NCBI RefSeq assembly: GCF_004005995.1
Contig: NZ_CP034767.1
Coordinates: forward strand, 2,728,001 to 2,792,000
Source of the DNA: Devosia sp. 1566
GTDB lineage: Bacteria > Pseudomonadota > Alphaproteobacteria > Rhizobiales > Devosiaceae
Reading direction: 5' to 3'
DNA length: 64,000 nucleotides
A model generated the notes under the pieces. It was not told the DNA's origin. It saw only the letters and a list, made by a program, of their open reading frames with translations, and made no database searches. The position numbers were made by a program, and so were the translations under genes. Numbering within the stretch: position 1 is the first letter of the stretch; every line of letters begins with the position of its first letter. Below, in pieces: positions 18,217-27,934 of this stretch.

Positions 18217-20196
18217 ATGACCAATACACCCCAGCAGAACGATCTGGCTAACGCCATCCGCTCCCTTTCGATGGATGCGGTGGAAAAAGCCAATTCCGGC
18301 CATCCCGGCCTGCCCATGGGCTGCGCGGATATTGCCACCGTGCTGTTCACCAAGATCATGAAGTTCGATCCCACCGATCACAAATGGCCTGATCGTGACC
18401 GTTTTGTGTTGTCGGCCGGTCACGGCTCCATGCTGCTCTACTCGGTGCTGTACCTGACCGGTTATCCGGACATGACCATCGAGGAAATCAAGAATTTCCG
18501 CCAGTTGGGCTCCAAGACCGCTGGCCACCCCGAATATCATTTCGCCCCAGGCATCGAGACCACCACCGGCCCGCTCGGCCAGGGCGTGGGCAATGCCGTC
18601 GGCATGGCCATCGCCGAGGCCAAGCTCGCTGCCGAGTTCGGCGGAAGCGTGATGAACCACTACACCTATGTGCTTGCTGGTGACGGTTGCCTGATGGAAG
18701 GCATCTCCCAGGAAGCCATTACCCTCGCCGGTCACCTCAAGCTCAACAAGCTGGTGTTGATCTGGGACAACAACGGCATCACCATTGACGGCAAGGTTTC
18801 CAACGCCGACTCCACCGACCAGCTGGCCCGCTTCCAGGCCTCGGGCTGGAACACGGTGGCCGTTGATGGCCACGATCAGGACGCCATAGAAGCGGCGCTG
18901 CGCGACGCGCGCAACAGCGACAAGCCCACCATGATCGCGGCCAAGACCACGATCGGCTTTGGCGCGCCCAGAAAGGCGGGCTCGGAAAAGGTGCACGGCT
19001 CCCCGCTGGGCGCCGAGGAACTGGCCGGTGCCAAGGCCGCGCTGGGCATTGACTACCCCGCATTCGAAATCCCCGCCGCCACCCTCGACGCCTGGCGCGC
19101 CGCCGGCGCTCGCGGTGCCCAGGCCCGCGCCGCCTGGGCCGAGCAGTTCGCGGCTCTGCCTGCTGACCAGCGCTCGGAGTTCGACCGCCGCTTCCGTGGC
19201 GATCTGCCCGAGGGCTATGCCAAGGTCGTCAGCGACTACAAGCGCAAGCTCACCGAAGAAAAACCCAAGGTTGCAACCCGCAAGTCGAGCCAGATGGCGC
19301 TCGAAGTCATCAACGGCGTCGTTCCCGAAACCCTGGGCGGCTCGGCCGATCTCACCGGCTCCAACCTCACCAACACCACCCAGACTCTGCCCTTCACCGA
19401 CACCGACCGCCTCGGCCGCTACATGCGCTATGGCATTCGCGAGCACGGCATGGCGGCGGCCATGAACGGCATTGCGCTGCATGGGGGCCTCATCCCTTAT
19501 GGGGGCACCTTCCTCGTCTTCAGCGATTACGCCCGTCCATCCATTCGCCTGTCGGCGCTGATGACCCAGCGCGTCATCTATGTGATGACCCACGACTCCA
19601 TCGGCCTGGGTGAAGACGGCCCCACCCACCAGCCCATCGAGCATCTCGCCGCCCTGCGTGCCATTCCGAACCTCCTCGTCTTCCGTCCGGCCGATGCCGT
19701 GGAAGCGCTGGAATGCTGGCAGCTCGCGGTGGAAACCAAGGACGCGCCGTCGCTCCTGGCCCTGTCGCGTCAAAATCTGCCCACGGTGCGCACCGAGTTC
19801 ACCGAGGAAAACCGCTCCGCCAAGGGCGCCTATACCCTCGCCGGCGATGCCGACGCGCAGGCCGTGATCTTCGCCACCGGCTCGGAAGTCGAAATAGCGC
19901 TGGCCGGCAAGAAGCTGCTCGACGAGCAGGGCATTTCCGCTCGCGTCGTGTCCGTGCCCTGCATGGAGCTCTTTGCCGCCCAGGATGAAGCCTACCAGAA
20001 CGAGATCATCGGCTCGGCCAAAGCCCGCGTCGCGGTGGAAGCGGGCATCAGCCTCTCCTGGGGCACCTTGCTTGGTCCTAAGGGCAAGTTCATTGGCCTG
20101 CATGCCTTTGGCGCCTCGGGTCCGATCGACAAACTCTACGAATACTTCGGCATCACGCCGCAGGGTATTGTTGAAGCGGTAACCGCGCAGCTGTAA
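18217..20196 (+). CDS. tkt: Transketolase
   Basis: Transketolase moves two-carbon ketol units in the pentose phosphate pathway (or Calvin cycle) using thiamine diphosphate. The 659-residue protein has the N-terminal [11 protein letters not shown], the ThDP/Mg motif [13 protein letters not shown]...[20 protein letters not shown], and the C-terminal domain. The ATG at 18217 ([11 protein letters not shown]) is chosen over a TTG eight codons upstream. It heads a plus-strand group with gap, pgk and fba. No RuBisCO or phosphoribulokinase is present in the window, so this is probably central metabolism. Confidence 0.96.
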   Translation: MTNTPQQNDLANAIRSLSMDAVEKANSGHPGLPMGCADIATVLFTKIMKFDPTDHKWPDRDRFVLSAGHGSMLLYSVLYLTGYPDMTIEEIKNFRQLGSKTAGHPEYHFAPGIETTTGPLGQGVGNAVGMAIAEAKLAAEFGGSVMNHYTYVLAGDGCLMEGISQEAITLAGHLKLNKLVLIWDNNGITIDGKVSNADSTDQLARFQASGWNTVAVDGHDQDAIEAALRDARNSDKPTMIAAKTTIGFGAPRKAGSEKVHGSPLGAEELAGAKAALGIDYPAFEIPAATLDAWRAAGARGAQARAAWAEQFAALPADQRSEFDRRFRGDLPEGYAKVVSDYKRKLTEEKPKVATRKSSQMALEVINGVVPETLGGSADLTGSNLTNTTQTLPFTDTDRLGRYMRYGIREHGMAAAMNGIALHGGLIPYGGTFLVFSDYARPSIRLSALMTQRVIYVMTHDSIGLGEDGPTHQPIEHLAALRAIPNLLVFRPADAVEALECWQLAVETKDAPSLLALSRQNLPTVRTEFTEENRSAKGAYTLAGDADAQAVIFATGSEVEIALAGKKLLDEQGISARVVSVPCMELFAAQDEAYQNEIIGSAKARVAVEAGISLSWGTLLGPKGKFIGLHAFGASGPIDKLYEYFGITPQGIVEAVTAQL

Positions 20197-20241
20197 GAGA
20201 ACCCACCTCCCTTTTCCCTTCCTCCTTAAGGAGTGCCTCCC

Positions 20242-21249
20242 ATGGCAGTTCGCGTCGCCATCAATGGCTTTGGTCGTATTGGCCGCAACATCCTGCGCGC
20301 CATCATCGAGTCGGGCCGCACCGATATCGAAGTGGTCGCCATCAACGATCTGGGTCCGGTGGAAACCAATGCCCACCTCATCCGCTTCGACAGCGTACAT
20401 GGCCGCTTTCCCGGCACCGTGACCGTGGCCGGCGACACCATCGATGTGGGCCGCGGCCCCATCAAGGTGACCGCGGTCAAGAACCCGGCCGAACTGCCCC
20501 ACCGGGAGATGAACATCGACATCGTGCTCGAATGCACGGGCATCTTCACCTCCAAGGAAAAGGCTTCGGCCCACCTGCAGGCCGGCGCCAAGAAGGTTCT
20601 GGTGTCCGCCCCGGCCGAAGGCGCTGACCTGACCGTGGTTTACGGCATCAACCATCAGCAGCTGACCAAGGATCACGTGGTCGTTTCCAACGCCTCGTGC
20701 ACCACCAACTGCCTCGCGCCGCTCGCCTATGTGCTGCACAAGGAATTTGGCATCGAAAAGGGGATGATGACCACCATTCACTCCTATACCGGTGACCAGC
20801 CGACCCTCGACACCATGCACAAGGATCTCTATCGCGGCCGCGCTGCGGCCTTGTCGCAGATCCCGACCTCGACCGGCGCGGCCAAGGCCATTGGCCTTGT
20901 CCTGCCCGAACTCAAGGGCAAGCTCGACGGCGTCTCCATCCGCGTGCCGACTCCCAATGTGTCTTGCGTGGACTTCAAGTTCATTTCCAAGCGCAACGTC
21001 ACGGCCCAGGAAGTCAACGACGCGATCAAGCGCTATGCCGATGGCGAGCTCAAGAACGTGCTGGGCTATACCGACCAGCCCAATGTCTCGATCGACTTCA
21101 ACCACGACCCCCACTCCTCCACCATGGCGCTCGAGCAGACCAAGGTGATGGACGGCAATTTCGTCTCGGTCCTGTCCTGGTACGACAATGAATGGGGCTT
21201 CTCGAACCGCATGTGCGACACCACCGTCGCCCTCGCCAAGACCCTCTAA
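20242..21249 (+). CDS. gap: Glyceraldehyde-3-phosphate dehydrogenase, type I
   Basis: GAPDH oxidises glyceraldehyde-3-phosphate with NAD(P) and phosphate. The 335-residue protein has the nucleotide-binding GFGRIGR (9-15), catalytic Cys153 in SNASCTTNC, and the C-terminal [18 protein letters not shown] lies 8 bases before the ATG at 20242. Residue 36 is Asp-like in the NDLG stretch after the second beta strand, consistent with NAD preference, although this is an inference. It follows tkt by 45 bases. Confidence 0.97.
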   Translation: MAVRVAINGFGRIGRNILRAIIESGRTDIEVVAINDLGPVETNAHLIRFDSVHGRFPGTVTVAGDTIDVGRGPIKVTAVKNPAELPHREMNIDIVLECTGIFTSKEKASAHLQAGAKKVLVSAPAEGADLTVVYGINHQQLTKDHVVVSNASCTTNCLAPLAYVLHKEFGIEKGMMTTIHSYTGDQPTLDTMHKDLYRGRAAALSQIPTSTGAAKAIGLVLPELKGKLDGVSIRVPTPNVSCVDFKFISKRNVTAQEVNDAIKRYADGELKNVLGYTDQPNVSIDFNHDPHSSTMALEQTKVMDGNFVSVLSWYDNEWGFSNRMCDTTVALAKTL

Positions 21250-21284
21250 CCTTCCGCCCTTAGTCACTGATAGTTCAGTCGACA

Positions 21285-21305
21285 CCCTCCCCCTAGCGGG
21301 GAGGG
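21285..21305. repeat. Intergenic hairpin CCCTCCCC/GGGGAGGG
   Basis: A perfect 8-bp inverted repeat with a 5-base loop (CTAGC) lies 35 bases after gap, followed by an imperfect run of G. It has no T tract, so it is either a weak terminator or a dispersed REP-like element that stabilises the gap message. Confidence 0.55.
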
Positions 21306-21381
21306 ATCAAGGGGGGGGCGGCTAGCCCGAATATCTTCTGCTGGCTAGTATCGCCCGAGCGGCATGCAACAGGGGCTAGCG

Positions 21382-21918
21382 ATGTTAAACAAGTCCATGC
21401 GCTGGCGCGGCCTCGACCCCGTCACCCTCGAGCACTGCCACATCATCCCCGCCAGCTCGGGCACCCGCATTCGCGGGACGGTCATCACCCCCGATTACGG
21501 CCTCTTCTACCGCCTCAAGCTCGATGAAGCCGGCCTCGTGCGCAGCATTCGCGTCGAACGCACCGATGGCGCGGTGCTGGAACTGTTCAGCAACGGCGCC
21601 GGCAGCTGGTCCGACGATCGCGCCGAACCCCTGCCCGCCCTCAACGGCTGCCTCGACATCGATCTCTGGCCCACCCCGCTGACCAATTCGCTCCCGATCT
21701 GGCGCAGCACCTGGATCGACAACCAGCCGCAGCGCTTTGCCATGGCCTGGATCGACGGCGACGACATGACCGTTCGGCGCGAAGAACAGCTCTACACCCG
21801 GCTCGATCCCACCCACTTCCGCTTTCAAAGCAACAATGGCAGCTTTGACCGCGTTCTCGAAGTCGATAGCAACGGCCTCGTGCTCAACTATCCCGGCCTG
21901 TTCGAACGGGCCGACTGA
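21382..21918 (+). CDS. DUF1089-like protein (putative glycolipid-binding)
   Basis: The 178-residue protein resembles the DUF1089/putative glycolipid-binding family: it is rich in beta strands, with [14 protein letters not shown] near the start, [17 protein letters not shown] in the middle, and the terminal YPGLFERAD. It has no signal peptide, membrane helix or known catalytic motif. The ATG at 21382 ([10 protein letters not shown]) has AGGGG upstream; the ATG at 21364 is an alternative. Its place between gap and pgk is unusual; no role in glycolysis can be read from the sequence. Confidence 0.72.
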   Translation: MLNKSMRWRGLDPVTLEHCHIIPASSGTRIRGTVITPDYGLFYRLKLDEAGLVRSIRVERTDGAVLELFSNGAGSWSDDRAEPLPALNGCLDIDLWPTPLTNSLPIWRSTWIDNQPQRFAMAWIDGDDMTVRREEQLYTRLDPTHFRFQSNNGSFDRVLEVDSNGLVLNYPGLFERAD

Positions 21919-21991
21919 AGCCCCACACAAGGCGGCTTCCCCGTTTCCCCCGTCTCTGCTACGCCCCCAGCAACACAGATCCGGAGCCAGC

Positions 21992-23194
21992 ATGACCGCC
22001 TCCTTCAAGACCCTTGATGACTTTGATCTCGCCGGCAAGCGCGTCCTGGTTCGCGCCGACCTCAACGTACCCGTTGCTGACGGCAAGGTCACCGATGCCA
22101 CCCGCATCGAGCGCCTGGTACCCACCATTCGCCGCATCACTGAGGCCGGTGGCAAGGCCATCCTGCTCTCCCATTTCGGCCGCCCCAAGGGCGTGGTGAA
22201 CCACGACTATTCGCTCGAACAGGTCGTCCCCGCCATTGTGGAAGCCGTGGGCGTACCCGTTGGCTTCATCCTCACCGATTGGAATGACGTCTCCAACGCC
22301 CAATGCGGCATCGACACCGGCCCCGACGGCGCGGTTTACGTGCTGGAAAACACCCGCTTCCACCCCGGCGAGGAAAAGAACGATCCCGAACTCGCCACCC
22401 GCATGGCCAGCCTCGGCGATCTTTATGTCAACGACGCCTTTTCGGCCGCCCACCGCGCCCACGCTTCCACCGAAGCTATCGCCCACCTGCTGCCCGCCGC
22501 GGCTGGCCTTGCCATGCAGGCCGAGCTCGAAGCCTTGGAAGCTGGACTCGGCAAGCCCAAAAAGCCGGTTATTGCCCTGGTTGGTGGCGCCAAGGTCTCC
22601 TCCAAAATCGACCTCCTCGAAAACCTCGTCACCCGCGTCGACACCCTGGTGATCGGCGGCGGCATGGCCAACACCTTCCTTTTTGCCCAAGGCCACGACG
22701 TCGGCAAATCGCTCTGCGAAAAGGACCTCGCCGACACCGCCCGCCGCATCCTCGACGCCGCCAAATCCGCCGGCTGCACCATCATCCTGCCCGTTGATGG
22801 CGTCGTCGCCACCGAGTTCAAGGCCAATGCCGCCAACCAAACCGTCGCCGCCGACGCGGTCCCGGCCGATGCCATGATCCTCGATGTCGGCCCCCGTTCG
22901 GTCGAGCAGATCAACGCTGCCATCGATGCCGCCCAGACCCTTGTGTGGAATGGCCCGCTTGGCGCCTTCGAGATGACGCCGTTCGACGCCGGCACGGTCG
23001 CGGTCGCCCAGCACGCCGCCGAGCGCACCCGCGCCAATGGCCTCGTTTCGGTTGCTGGCGGCGGCGACACTGTCGCGGCCCTCGCGCATGCCGGGGTCAA
23101 GGACAGCTTCACCTATGTTTCGACCGCCGGCGGCGCTTTCCTTGAATGGATGGAAGGCAAGCCCCTGCCCGGTGTCCAGGCACTCACCCGCTGA
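21992..23194 (+). CDS. pgk: Phosphoglycerate kinase
   Basis: Pgk transfers phosphate from 1,3-bisphosphoglycerate to ADP. The 400-residue protein shows the N-terminal [21 protein letters not shown], the hinge and nucleotide region [16 protein letters not shown], and the C-terminal [12 protein letters not shown]. The ATG at 21992 has GGAG 6 bases upstream. It lies between the DUF1089-like gene and fba. A hairpin at 23201-23228 follows. Confidence 0.97.
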   Translation: MTASFKTLDDFDLAGKRVLVRADLNVPVADGKVTDATRIERLVPTIRRITEAGGKAILLSHFGRPKGVVNHDYSLEQVVPAIVEAVGVPVGFILTDWNDVSNAQCGIDTGPDGAVYVLENTRFHPGEEKNDPELATRMASLGDLYVNDAFSAAHRAHASTEAIAHLLPAAAGLAMQAELEALEAGLGKPKKPVIALVGGAKVSSKIDLLENLVTRVDTLVIGGGMANTFLFAQGHDVGKSLCEKDLADTARRILDAAKSAGCTIILPVDGVVATEFKANAANQTVAADAVPADAMILDVGPRSVEQINAAIDAAQTLVWNGPLGAFEMTPFDAGTVAVAQHAAERTRANGLVSVAGGGDTVAALAHAGVKDSFTYVSTAGGAFLEWMEGKPLPGVQALTR

Positions 23195-23200
23195 ACCTGA

Positions 23201-23228
23201 GGAGGGGTCCATCAACTCGGACCCCTCC
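23201..23228 (+). terminator. Hairpin after pgk
   Basis: GGAGGGGTCC and GGACCCCTCC form a perfect 10-bp stem with an 8-base loop just past the pgk stop. The following ACCTTGGTTG is not a proper T tract, so termination may be partial or the hairpin may protect the 3' end. Confidence 0.5.
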
Positions 23229-23311
23229 ACCTTGGTTGCATAACCATTGGTCTAATCGACTTTCTAAGGCAGAAGTCTAACTTCCTCCTCAAAGAAACTG
23301 AGGGGACTGCC

Positions 23312-24343
23312 ATGCCAATGTCGCTCAATGCCGTCGCGCAAAAATTGATGGAGCCGGGGAAAGGCATCCTTGCCGCCGACGAGTCCGAGCCCACCATCGC
23401 CAAGCGCTTTGCCAAGATCAACCTGCCCAACTCGCTCGATCTGCGCCGTGATTACCGCGAAATGCTCTTCCGCTCCGAAGAAGCCATGCGCAACTATATC
23501 TCGGGCGTGATCCTGACCGAGGAAACCCTCGAACAGCACGCTGCCGACGGCACCTCGTTCCGTGCCATCATGGCCGATGCCGATGTGATCCCCGGCATCA
23601 AGGTCGATCGCGGCGCCTTCCCCATGCCCGGCGACACCGGCGAAAAAATCACTGAAGGTCTCGATGGCCTGCGCCAGCGCCTCGAGCAGTACGCCCGCCT
23701 CGGCGCCGGCTTTGCCAAGTGGCGCGCTGTCATCACCATCAATGACATTGCCCCCACCCGCAACAATATCCGCGCCAATGCCCACGCGCTCGCCCGCTAC
23801 GCCATTCTCTGCCAGGAAGCCGGTATCGTGCCGGTCGTCGAGCCCGAAGTCGTCGGCGATGGCGAGCCCGGCAACCATTCGCTGGAGCGAAACGCTCAGG
23901 TCACCGGGGATGTGCTCGAGAACGTCTTCAAAGAACTGCGCCTCGCTGGCGTTGACCTTGGCGGCATGCTACTCAAGCCAAATATGGTGCTCCCGGGCGT
24001 CAATTCGCGCGATCGGCCGACCGTGGATGATGTTGCCCGCCGCACCGTGGAAGTGCTGCGCGAGCATGTGCCAGCCGCCGTTCCCGGCATCGCCTTTCTT
24101 TCGGGCGGCCAAACCGACGAGGAAGCCACCTCCCACCTTTCGGCGATGAACAAGATCGGGGGCCTGCCCTGGCCGCTGACCTTCTCTTATGGCCGCGCGC
24201 TCCAAAACGTTGCCCTGCGCACCTGGGCCGGCCGCCGCGAGAACTTCCCCCAGGCTCAGGCCGCCTTTACCCATCGCGCCCGCATGAACTCGCTGGCCGC
24301 GCTGGGCCAGTGGACCCACGAACAGGATCGCATCGCCGCCTAG
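23312..24343 (+). CDS. fba: Fructose-bisphosphate aldolase, class I
   Basis: This aldolase cleaves fructose-1,6-bisphosphate by a Schiff-base mechanism. The 343-residue protein matches the eukaryote-like class I family: GKGILAADESEPTIAKR (17-33), KWRAVITI, and the Schiff-base lysine K222 in LLKPNMVLPG. Class I enzymes need no metal, unlike the class II enzyme common in bacteria. The ATG at 23312 has AGGGGA upstream; the ATG at 23318 is also possible. A strong terminator follows. Confidence 0.95.
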   Translation: MPMSLNAVAQKLMEPGKGILAADESEPTIAKRFAKINLPNSLDLRRDYREMLFRSEEAMRNYISGVILTEETLEQHAADGTSFRAIMADADVIPGIKVDRGAFPMPGDTGEKITEGLDGLRQRLEQYARLGAGFAKWRAVITINDIAPTRNNIRANAHALARYAILCQEAGIVPVVEPEVVGDGEPGNHSLERNAQVTGDVLENVFKELRLAGVDLGGMLLKPNMVLPGVNSRDRPTVDDVARRTVEVLREHVPAAVPGIAFLSGGQTDEEATSHLSAMNKIGGLPWPLTFSYGRALQNVALRTWAGRRENFPQAQAAFTHRARMNSLAALGQWTHEQDRIAA

Positions 24344-24362
24344 GCGCCTCATCCTCCTTTTC

Positions 24363-24403
24363 GGCCGGCGACAGCGCTTTCGAGCGCTGCCGCCGGCCTT
24401 TGC
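24363..24403 (+). terminator. Strong terminator after fba
   Basis: GGCCGGCG-A-CAGCGCT and AGCGCTG-C-CGCCGGCC form a long stem of 15 pairs around one mismatch, with a TTCG tetraloop, followed by TTTGCTT. It ends the glycolytic group; the ThiE-like gene must use another promoter or readthrough. Confidence 0.8.
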
Positions 24404-24509
24404 TTGCCGCCATTGCGCATGAGGCGCGTTTGCCCTTATGGGAGAGCGACCCTTTTGTCGCCCCAATGGCGCGCCACAACCCCGGTGCGTCCCCTCGTTC
24501 CGGAATCCC

Positions 24510-25112
24510 ATGGCTCCTCAGCTTTTGCTTCTCACGCCCGCCGCTGCAACGCCCGAGTTGGCTCCAGCCGCACTGATGGGTGTGCTGAGCGCGGCGCCCG
24601 TTGCGGCGCTGCTTGTGCGTCGCGGCCAACGCAACGACGCCGATTATGCCACGCTGGCCAAGAACTTCATCAATATCGGCCAAGGCGCCGGCTGCGCCGT
24701 GCTGCTCGAGGATGACTGGGCCCTGGCCAAGCGCCTCGGTGCCGATGGCGTGCACATCACCGGCGACGAGGACGATGTTCGCGCCGCTCTGAAGGCCCTA
24801 AAGCCCGCCATGATCGTGGGGGCCGGCCCCGTATCCACCCGGCACGATGCCATGGTCCGGGGCGAACTCGATGTGGATTACCTCTGGTTCGGTGCCCTTG
24901 ATGGCGAGCCCGACGCCGCCGCACCCGATCTGGCGCAATGGTGGGCCGAAACCTTCGAAATCCCTGCTGTGCTGCACGATCCCGCTGCGATCGAAGGCCA
25001 TGCGGATGCCCATGGCGCCGAGTTCCTGGCCCTCGGCAACAGCATCTGGTCCGCCCCCTCTCCGGCTCAGGCACTGGCGCAATTCGCTCAAAGCTTAGGG
25101 GTGACCGCATGA
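24510..25112 (+). CDS. ThiE-like protein (thiamine phosphate synthase/TenI family, divergent)
   Basis: The 200-residue protein has the TIM-barrel pattern of the thiamine phosphate synthase/TenI family: LLEDDWALAKRLGADGVHITG, MIVGAGPVSTRHDA and VDYLWFGAL match the family's D-A-GVHLG and ADYIGFGP blocks. However, the usual N-terminal Q-x-R-x-K substrate motif and the TxTK phosphate-binding loop are not visible, so synthase activity is doubtful. The ATG at 24510 is chosen by alignment. Its stop overlaps the next ATG (ATGA), linking it to the Sel1 gene. No other thi gene is nearby. Confidence 0.72.
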   Translation: MAPQLLLLTPAAATPELAPAALMGVLSAAPVAALLVRRGQRNDADYATLAKNFINIGQGAGCAVLLEDDWALAKRLGADGVHITGDEDDVRAALKALKPAMIVGAGPVSTRHDAMVRGELDVDYLWFGALDGEPDAAAPDLAQWWAETFEIPAVLHDPAAIEGHADAHGAEFLALGNSIWSAPSPAQALAQFAQSLGVTA

Positions 25113-26443
25113 TCAGGGGCCTCCTGCTACTCGCCATAGCGCTCCTGCCCCTTTCGGCCGGCGCGCAGGAACTGCCGCCCCAGCCCAGGCCACGCCCCGC
25201 GCAGCCTTCGAGCGAAGCTCCAGCGACCAGCCAACCCACAACCCCGACCGAAGCGCCATTGCCTGGCGAGCCCGCGCCTGTGCCGGACGCCCCACCAGCC
25301 GACGAGCCGGCCGCGACCCCCGATATGCCGCCCGCCGGCGAACCCGGTGACAGCACCCAAGCGCCACCCGCGCCAGATGCCGCGCCGCCGGAAACCGAAA
25401 CCGCTCCCGACGCAAACGCCGGTCCTCGCCTGCCGGTGGACGAAGCCTTTGGCGCCTTTCAGCGCGGCTACTTCCTCACCGCCCTCGAATACGCGCTGCC
25501 GCGCGCCGAAAAAGGCGATGCCGCGGCTCAAACCTTGATTGCCGAGATCTTCGCCAAGGGCTTGGGCGTCGCCCAGAACGAGCAGCGTGCGGCCGGTTGG
25601 TACCGGCTTGCCTCCAACAATGGCGACATCCTCGCGACCTTCGAACTCGCACTGCTTTATCAGGACGGTGTTGGCGTCGAGCGCGACCGCAAGCGTGCCG
25701 CCGAGCTTTTCGCCAAGGCGGCTGAAGGCGGCTATATTCCCGCCAAATACAACATGGCGCTGCTGCATGTGGAAGGCATCTACGCGACCCCCAGCCTTGT
25801 CACAGCGGCAACGCTGATGAAGGAAGCCGCCGACGCCGAATTGCCTGAAGCCCGGTATGACTACGGCTCCATGTTGATCGAAGGAGCGGGCAGCCCGCCC
25901 AATCCGGTCGAGGGTGCCCGCTATATCGCCCTTGCGGCCGAACAAGGCCTCGTCCCCGCCCAGATCGACTACGCCACCCTGCTTTATCTTGGCCAGGGCG
26001 TGGAAAAGAACGTCGAGGAAGCCGCGCGCTGGTATCGTACTGCCGCTGAAGCGGGCAATCCGGTGGCGCAGAACCGCTTTGCCAAGCTCTTGGCCGTTGG
26101 CGAGGGCATTGAGCTCAACCTTGAGGACGCGGCCATGTACCGCGCCCTCGCCCGACGCCAGGGCTTGAGCGATCCCTCCCTTGATCGTCTCCTGGTCTCG
26201 CTTTCACCCGAAGGGCTTGCTCGAGCCGAGGAGCGCGCCCGTTTTTGGCCGTCCACGCCCCCAGCTCCTGCTGAGCCTGCCGGTGCCGAGCCGGCGCCCG
26301 AAACGCCGCCACCAGCCGACGCGCCATCCTTGCCAGGCCCGCTGGACGAAGGCCAGGCCCCGGCCGCGGCGGCCCCCTCCTCGCCGCTGCCCGAACCGGA
26401 CCCGGTTCCCGAGCTGGTCGCGCCTCCACCGCAAAGCCCTTGA
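25109..26443 (+). CDS. Exported Sel1-repeat (TPR-like) protein
   Basis: The 444-residue protein has a clear signal peptide ([20 protein letters not shown]), a Pro/Ala/Glu-rich linker (about 25-110), then five or six Sel1-like repeats (about 130-345), for example [26 protein letters not shown] and [26 protein letters not shown] Pro-rich tail (about 370-444) follows. Sel1 proteins act as scaffolds, often in the envelope; the partner here is unknown. The ATG at 25109 overlaps the upstream stop, so the two are coupled. It is about 115 bases before efp. Confidence 0.85.
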   Translation: MIRGLLLLAIALLPLSAGAQELPPQPRPRPAQPSSEAPATSQPTTPTEAPLPGEPAPVPDAPPADEPAATPDMPPAGEPGDSTQAPPAPDAAPPETETAPDANAGPRLPVDEAFGAFQRGYFLTALEYALPRAEKGDAAAQTLIAEIFAKGLGVAQNEQRAAGWYRLASNNGDILATFELALLYQDGVGVERDRKRAAELFAKAAEGGYIPAKYNMALLHVEGIYATPSLVTAATLMKEAADAELPEARYDYGSMLIEGAGSPPNPVEGARYIALAAEQGLVPAQIDYATLLYLGQGVEKNVEEAARWYRTAAEAGNPVAQNRFAKLLAVGEGIELNLEDAAMYRALARRQGLSDPSLDRLLVSLSPEGLARAEERARFWPSTPPAPAEPAGAEPAPETPPPADAPSLPGPLDEGQAPAAAAPSSPLPEPDPVPELVAPPPQSP

Positions 26444-26558
26444 ACCGCGTCCCGTTCTAAGGCAAAAAGCTGCCCACGCCCGACCCTCCCGTTCTTTGGC
26501 CAATCGCATAACCTGCGCTCGGCCCAAGCCGACAATTGCGCACCGAAAGCATCTGTTT

Positions 26559-27125
26559 ATGGCCAAGATCAATGGCAACGAAGTCCGCCCCGGTTTCGTC
26601 ATCAACCACCAGGACCGCCTCTGGGTCGCCGTCAAGGTAGACCACGTCAAGCCCGGCAAGGGCGGCGCCTATGCCCAGGTAGAGCTCAAGGCCATCCTTG
26701 GCGGCACCAAGCTCAACGAGCGTTTCCGCTCCGCTGAAACCGTCGAACAGGTCGAACTGGAATTTCGCGATTTCACCTATCTCTATGAGCAGGGTGACAA
26801 TCTGGTTTTCATGGATCAGGACAGTTTCGAGCAGGTTGAGCTGCCGCGCGAATTCGTCGGCGAGCGCGCAGCCTTCCTGCAGGACGGCATGAAGATCACG
26901 CTCGAAATGCACGAAGACACCCCCTTGGGCATCCGCTTCCCCGCCAATGTGGTGCTCGAAGTCACCGAGGCCGATCCGGTGCAAAAGGGCCAGACCGCGT
27001 CCAACCAGTTCAAGCCTGCTATCGTGTCCAATGGCCTGCGCGTCATGGTGCCGCCCTTTATTGCGGTGGGCGAACGCATCGTGGTGGATACCACCGAGGC
27101 CACCTATATGCGCCGGGCGGATTGA
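26559..27125 (+). CDS. efp: Translation elongation factor P
   Basis: EF-P rescues ribosomes stalled at polyproline stretches. The 188-residue protein has the three beta-barrel domains and the modification loop VKPGKGGAY with Lys34, the residue beta-lysylated by EpmA in many proteobacteria. The ATG at 26559 gives the family N-terminus [12 protein letters not shown]. It is 4 bases before the suhB-type gene. The window encodes several polyproline-rich proteins (TolA, the Sel1 protein, the DUF1036 protein) that could need it. Confidence 0.96.
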   Translation: MAKINGNEVRPGFVINHQDRLWVAVKVDHVKPGKGGAYAQVELKAILGGTKLNERFRSAETVEQVELEFRDFTYLYEQGDNLVFMDQDSFEQVELPREFVGERAAFLQDGMKITLEMHEDTPLGIRFPANVVLEVTEADPVQKGQTASNQFKPAIVSNGLRVMVPPFIAVGERIVVDTTEATYMRRAD

Positions 27126-27128
27126 TCC

Positions 27129-27923
27129 ATGTCTCGTTCAGCTCTCCTCAATGTCATGGTTTCGGCCGCCATCAAGGCCGGCAAGTCGCTCACCAAGGAT
27201 TTTGGCGAAGTCGAGTCGCTGCAGGTTTCCCGCAAGGGTCCCGCCGATTTCGTGTCCAAGGCCGATCTGCGCGCCGAACAGATCGTCTTTGATGAACTGC
27301 GCAAGGCCCGCCCGACCTATGCGTTCCTGATGGAAGAAGGCGGCGAAGTGGCCGGCACCGACGGCCAGCACCGCTGGATCGTCGATCCGCTCGATGGCAC
27401 CACCAATTTCCTCCATTCCATTCCCCTCTTTGCCTGCGCCATCGCGCTTGAGCGGGGCGGCGAGATCGTTGCGTCGGTGATTTTCAATCCCGTGATGGAC
27501 GAACTCTATACCGCCGAAAAGGGCGGCGGCGCCTGGCTCAATGATCGCCGGCGCCTGCGTGTAGCGTCGCGTCGCCATCTGGCCGATGCGGTGGTTTCCA
27601 CCGGCATCAAGACCCAGGGTACGGCCAATGATGCGCTGCAGCTGCGCCAGGTGGCCGCCATCAATCCCGCCATCGCCGGGCTTCGCCGGTCGGGCTCCAT
27701 CTCGGTGGATATGGCTTGGCTGGCTTCAGGGCGCTTCGATGCGCTGTGGGAAGCCGGTCTGGCACCGTGGGATGTGGCGCCTGGCCTGCTGATGGTCAAG
27801 GAAGCTGGCGGCTTTGTTTCCGATTATGCCGGCAGCACCGGCTCTGTTGCCAACGGCCAGATCGTGGCAGGCAACGAAGCGCTCCAGCCCGCTCTGCTCA
27901 AGCAGTTGCAGGCTATCCGGTAA
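27129..27923 (+). CDS. suhB: Inositol monophosphatase family protein (SuhB type)
   Basis: The 264-residue protein is an Mg-dependent phosphatase of the inositol monophosphatase superfamily. It carries the first metal ligands EEGG (about 69-72), the signature WIVDPLDGTTNFLH (83-96) and the C-terminal WDVAPGLLMVKEAGG. SuhB homologues also act in rRNA antitermination. The ATG at 27129 starts 4 bases after the efp stop, so the two are probably one operon. It is convergent with the HWE kinase gene, with an 11-base gap. Confidence 0.92.
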   Translation: MSRSALLNVMVSAAIKAGKSLTKDFGEVESLQVSRKGPADFVSKADLRAEQIVFDELRKARPTYAFLMEEGGEVAGTDGQHRWIVDPLDGTTNFLHSIPLFACAIALERGGEIVASVIFNPVMDELYTAEKGGGAWLNDRRRLRVASRRHLADAVVSTGIKTQGTANDALQLRQVAAINPAIAGLRRSGSISVDMAWLASGRFDALWEAGLAPWDVAPGLLMVKEAGGFVSDYAGSTGSVANGQIVAGNEALQPALLKQLQAIR

Positions 27924-27934
27924 GGCGCTCCAAT

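Noticed and set aside
18193..20196. Calvin cycle (cbb) operon
   Set aside because: tkt, gap, pgk and fba are together, but no RuBisCO, phosphoribulokinase or cbbR gene is in the window, so a glycolysis/pentose phosphate role is the simpler reading.
18022..21285. Very long open frame (over 1000 codons) on the minus strand opposite tkt and gap
   Set aside because: It is an artefact of codon bias in GC-rich genes on the other strand. The translation is Gly/His/Arg-rich without known domains, while tkt and gap on the plus strand are unambiguous.
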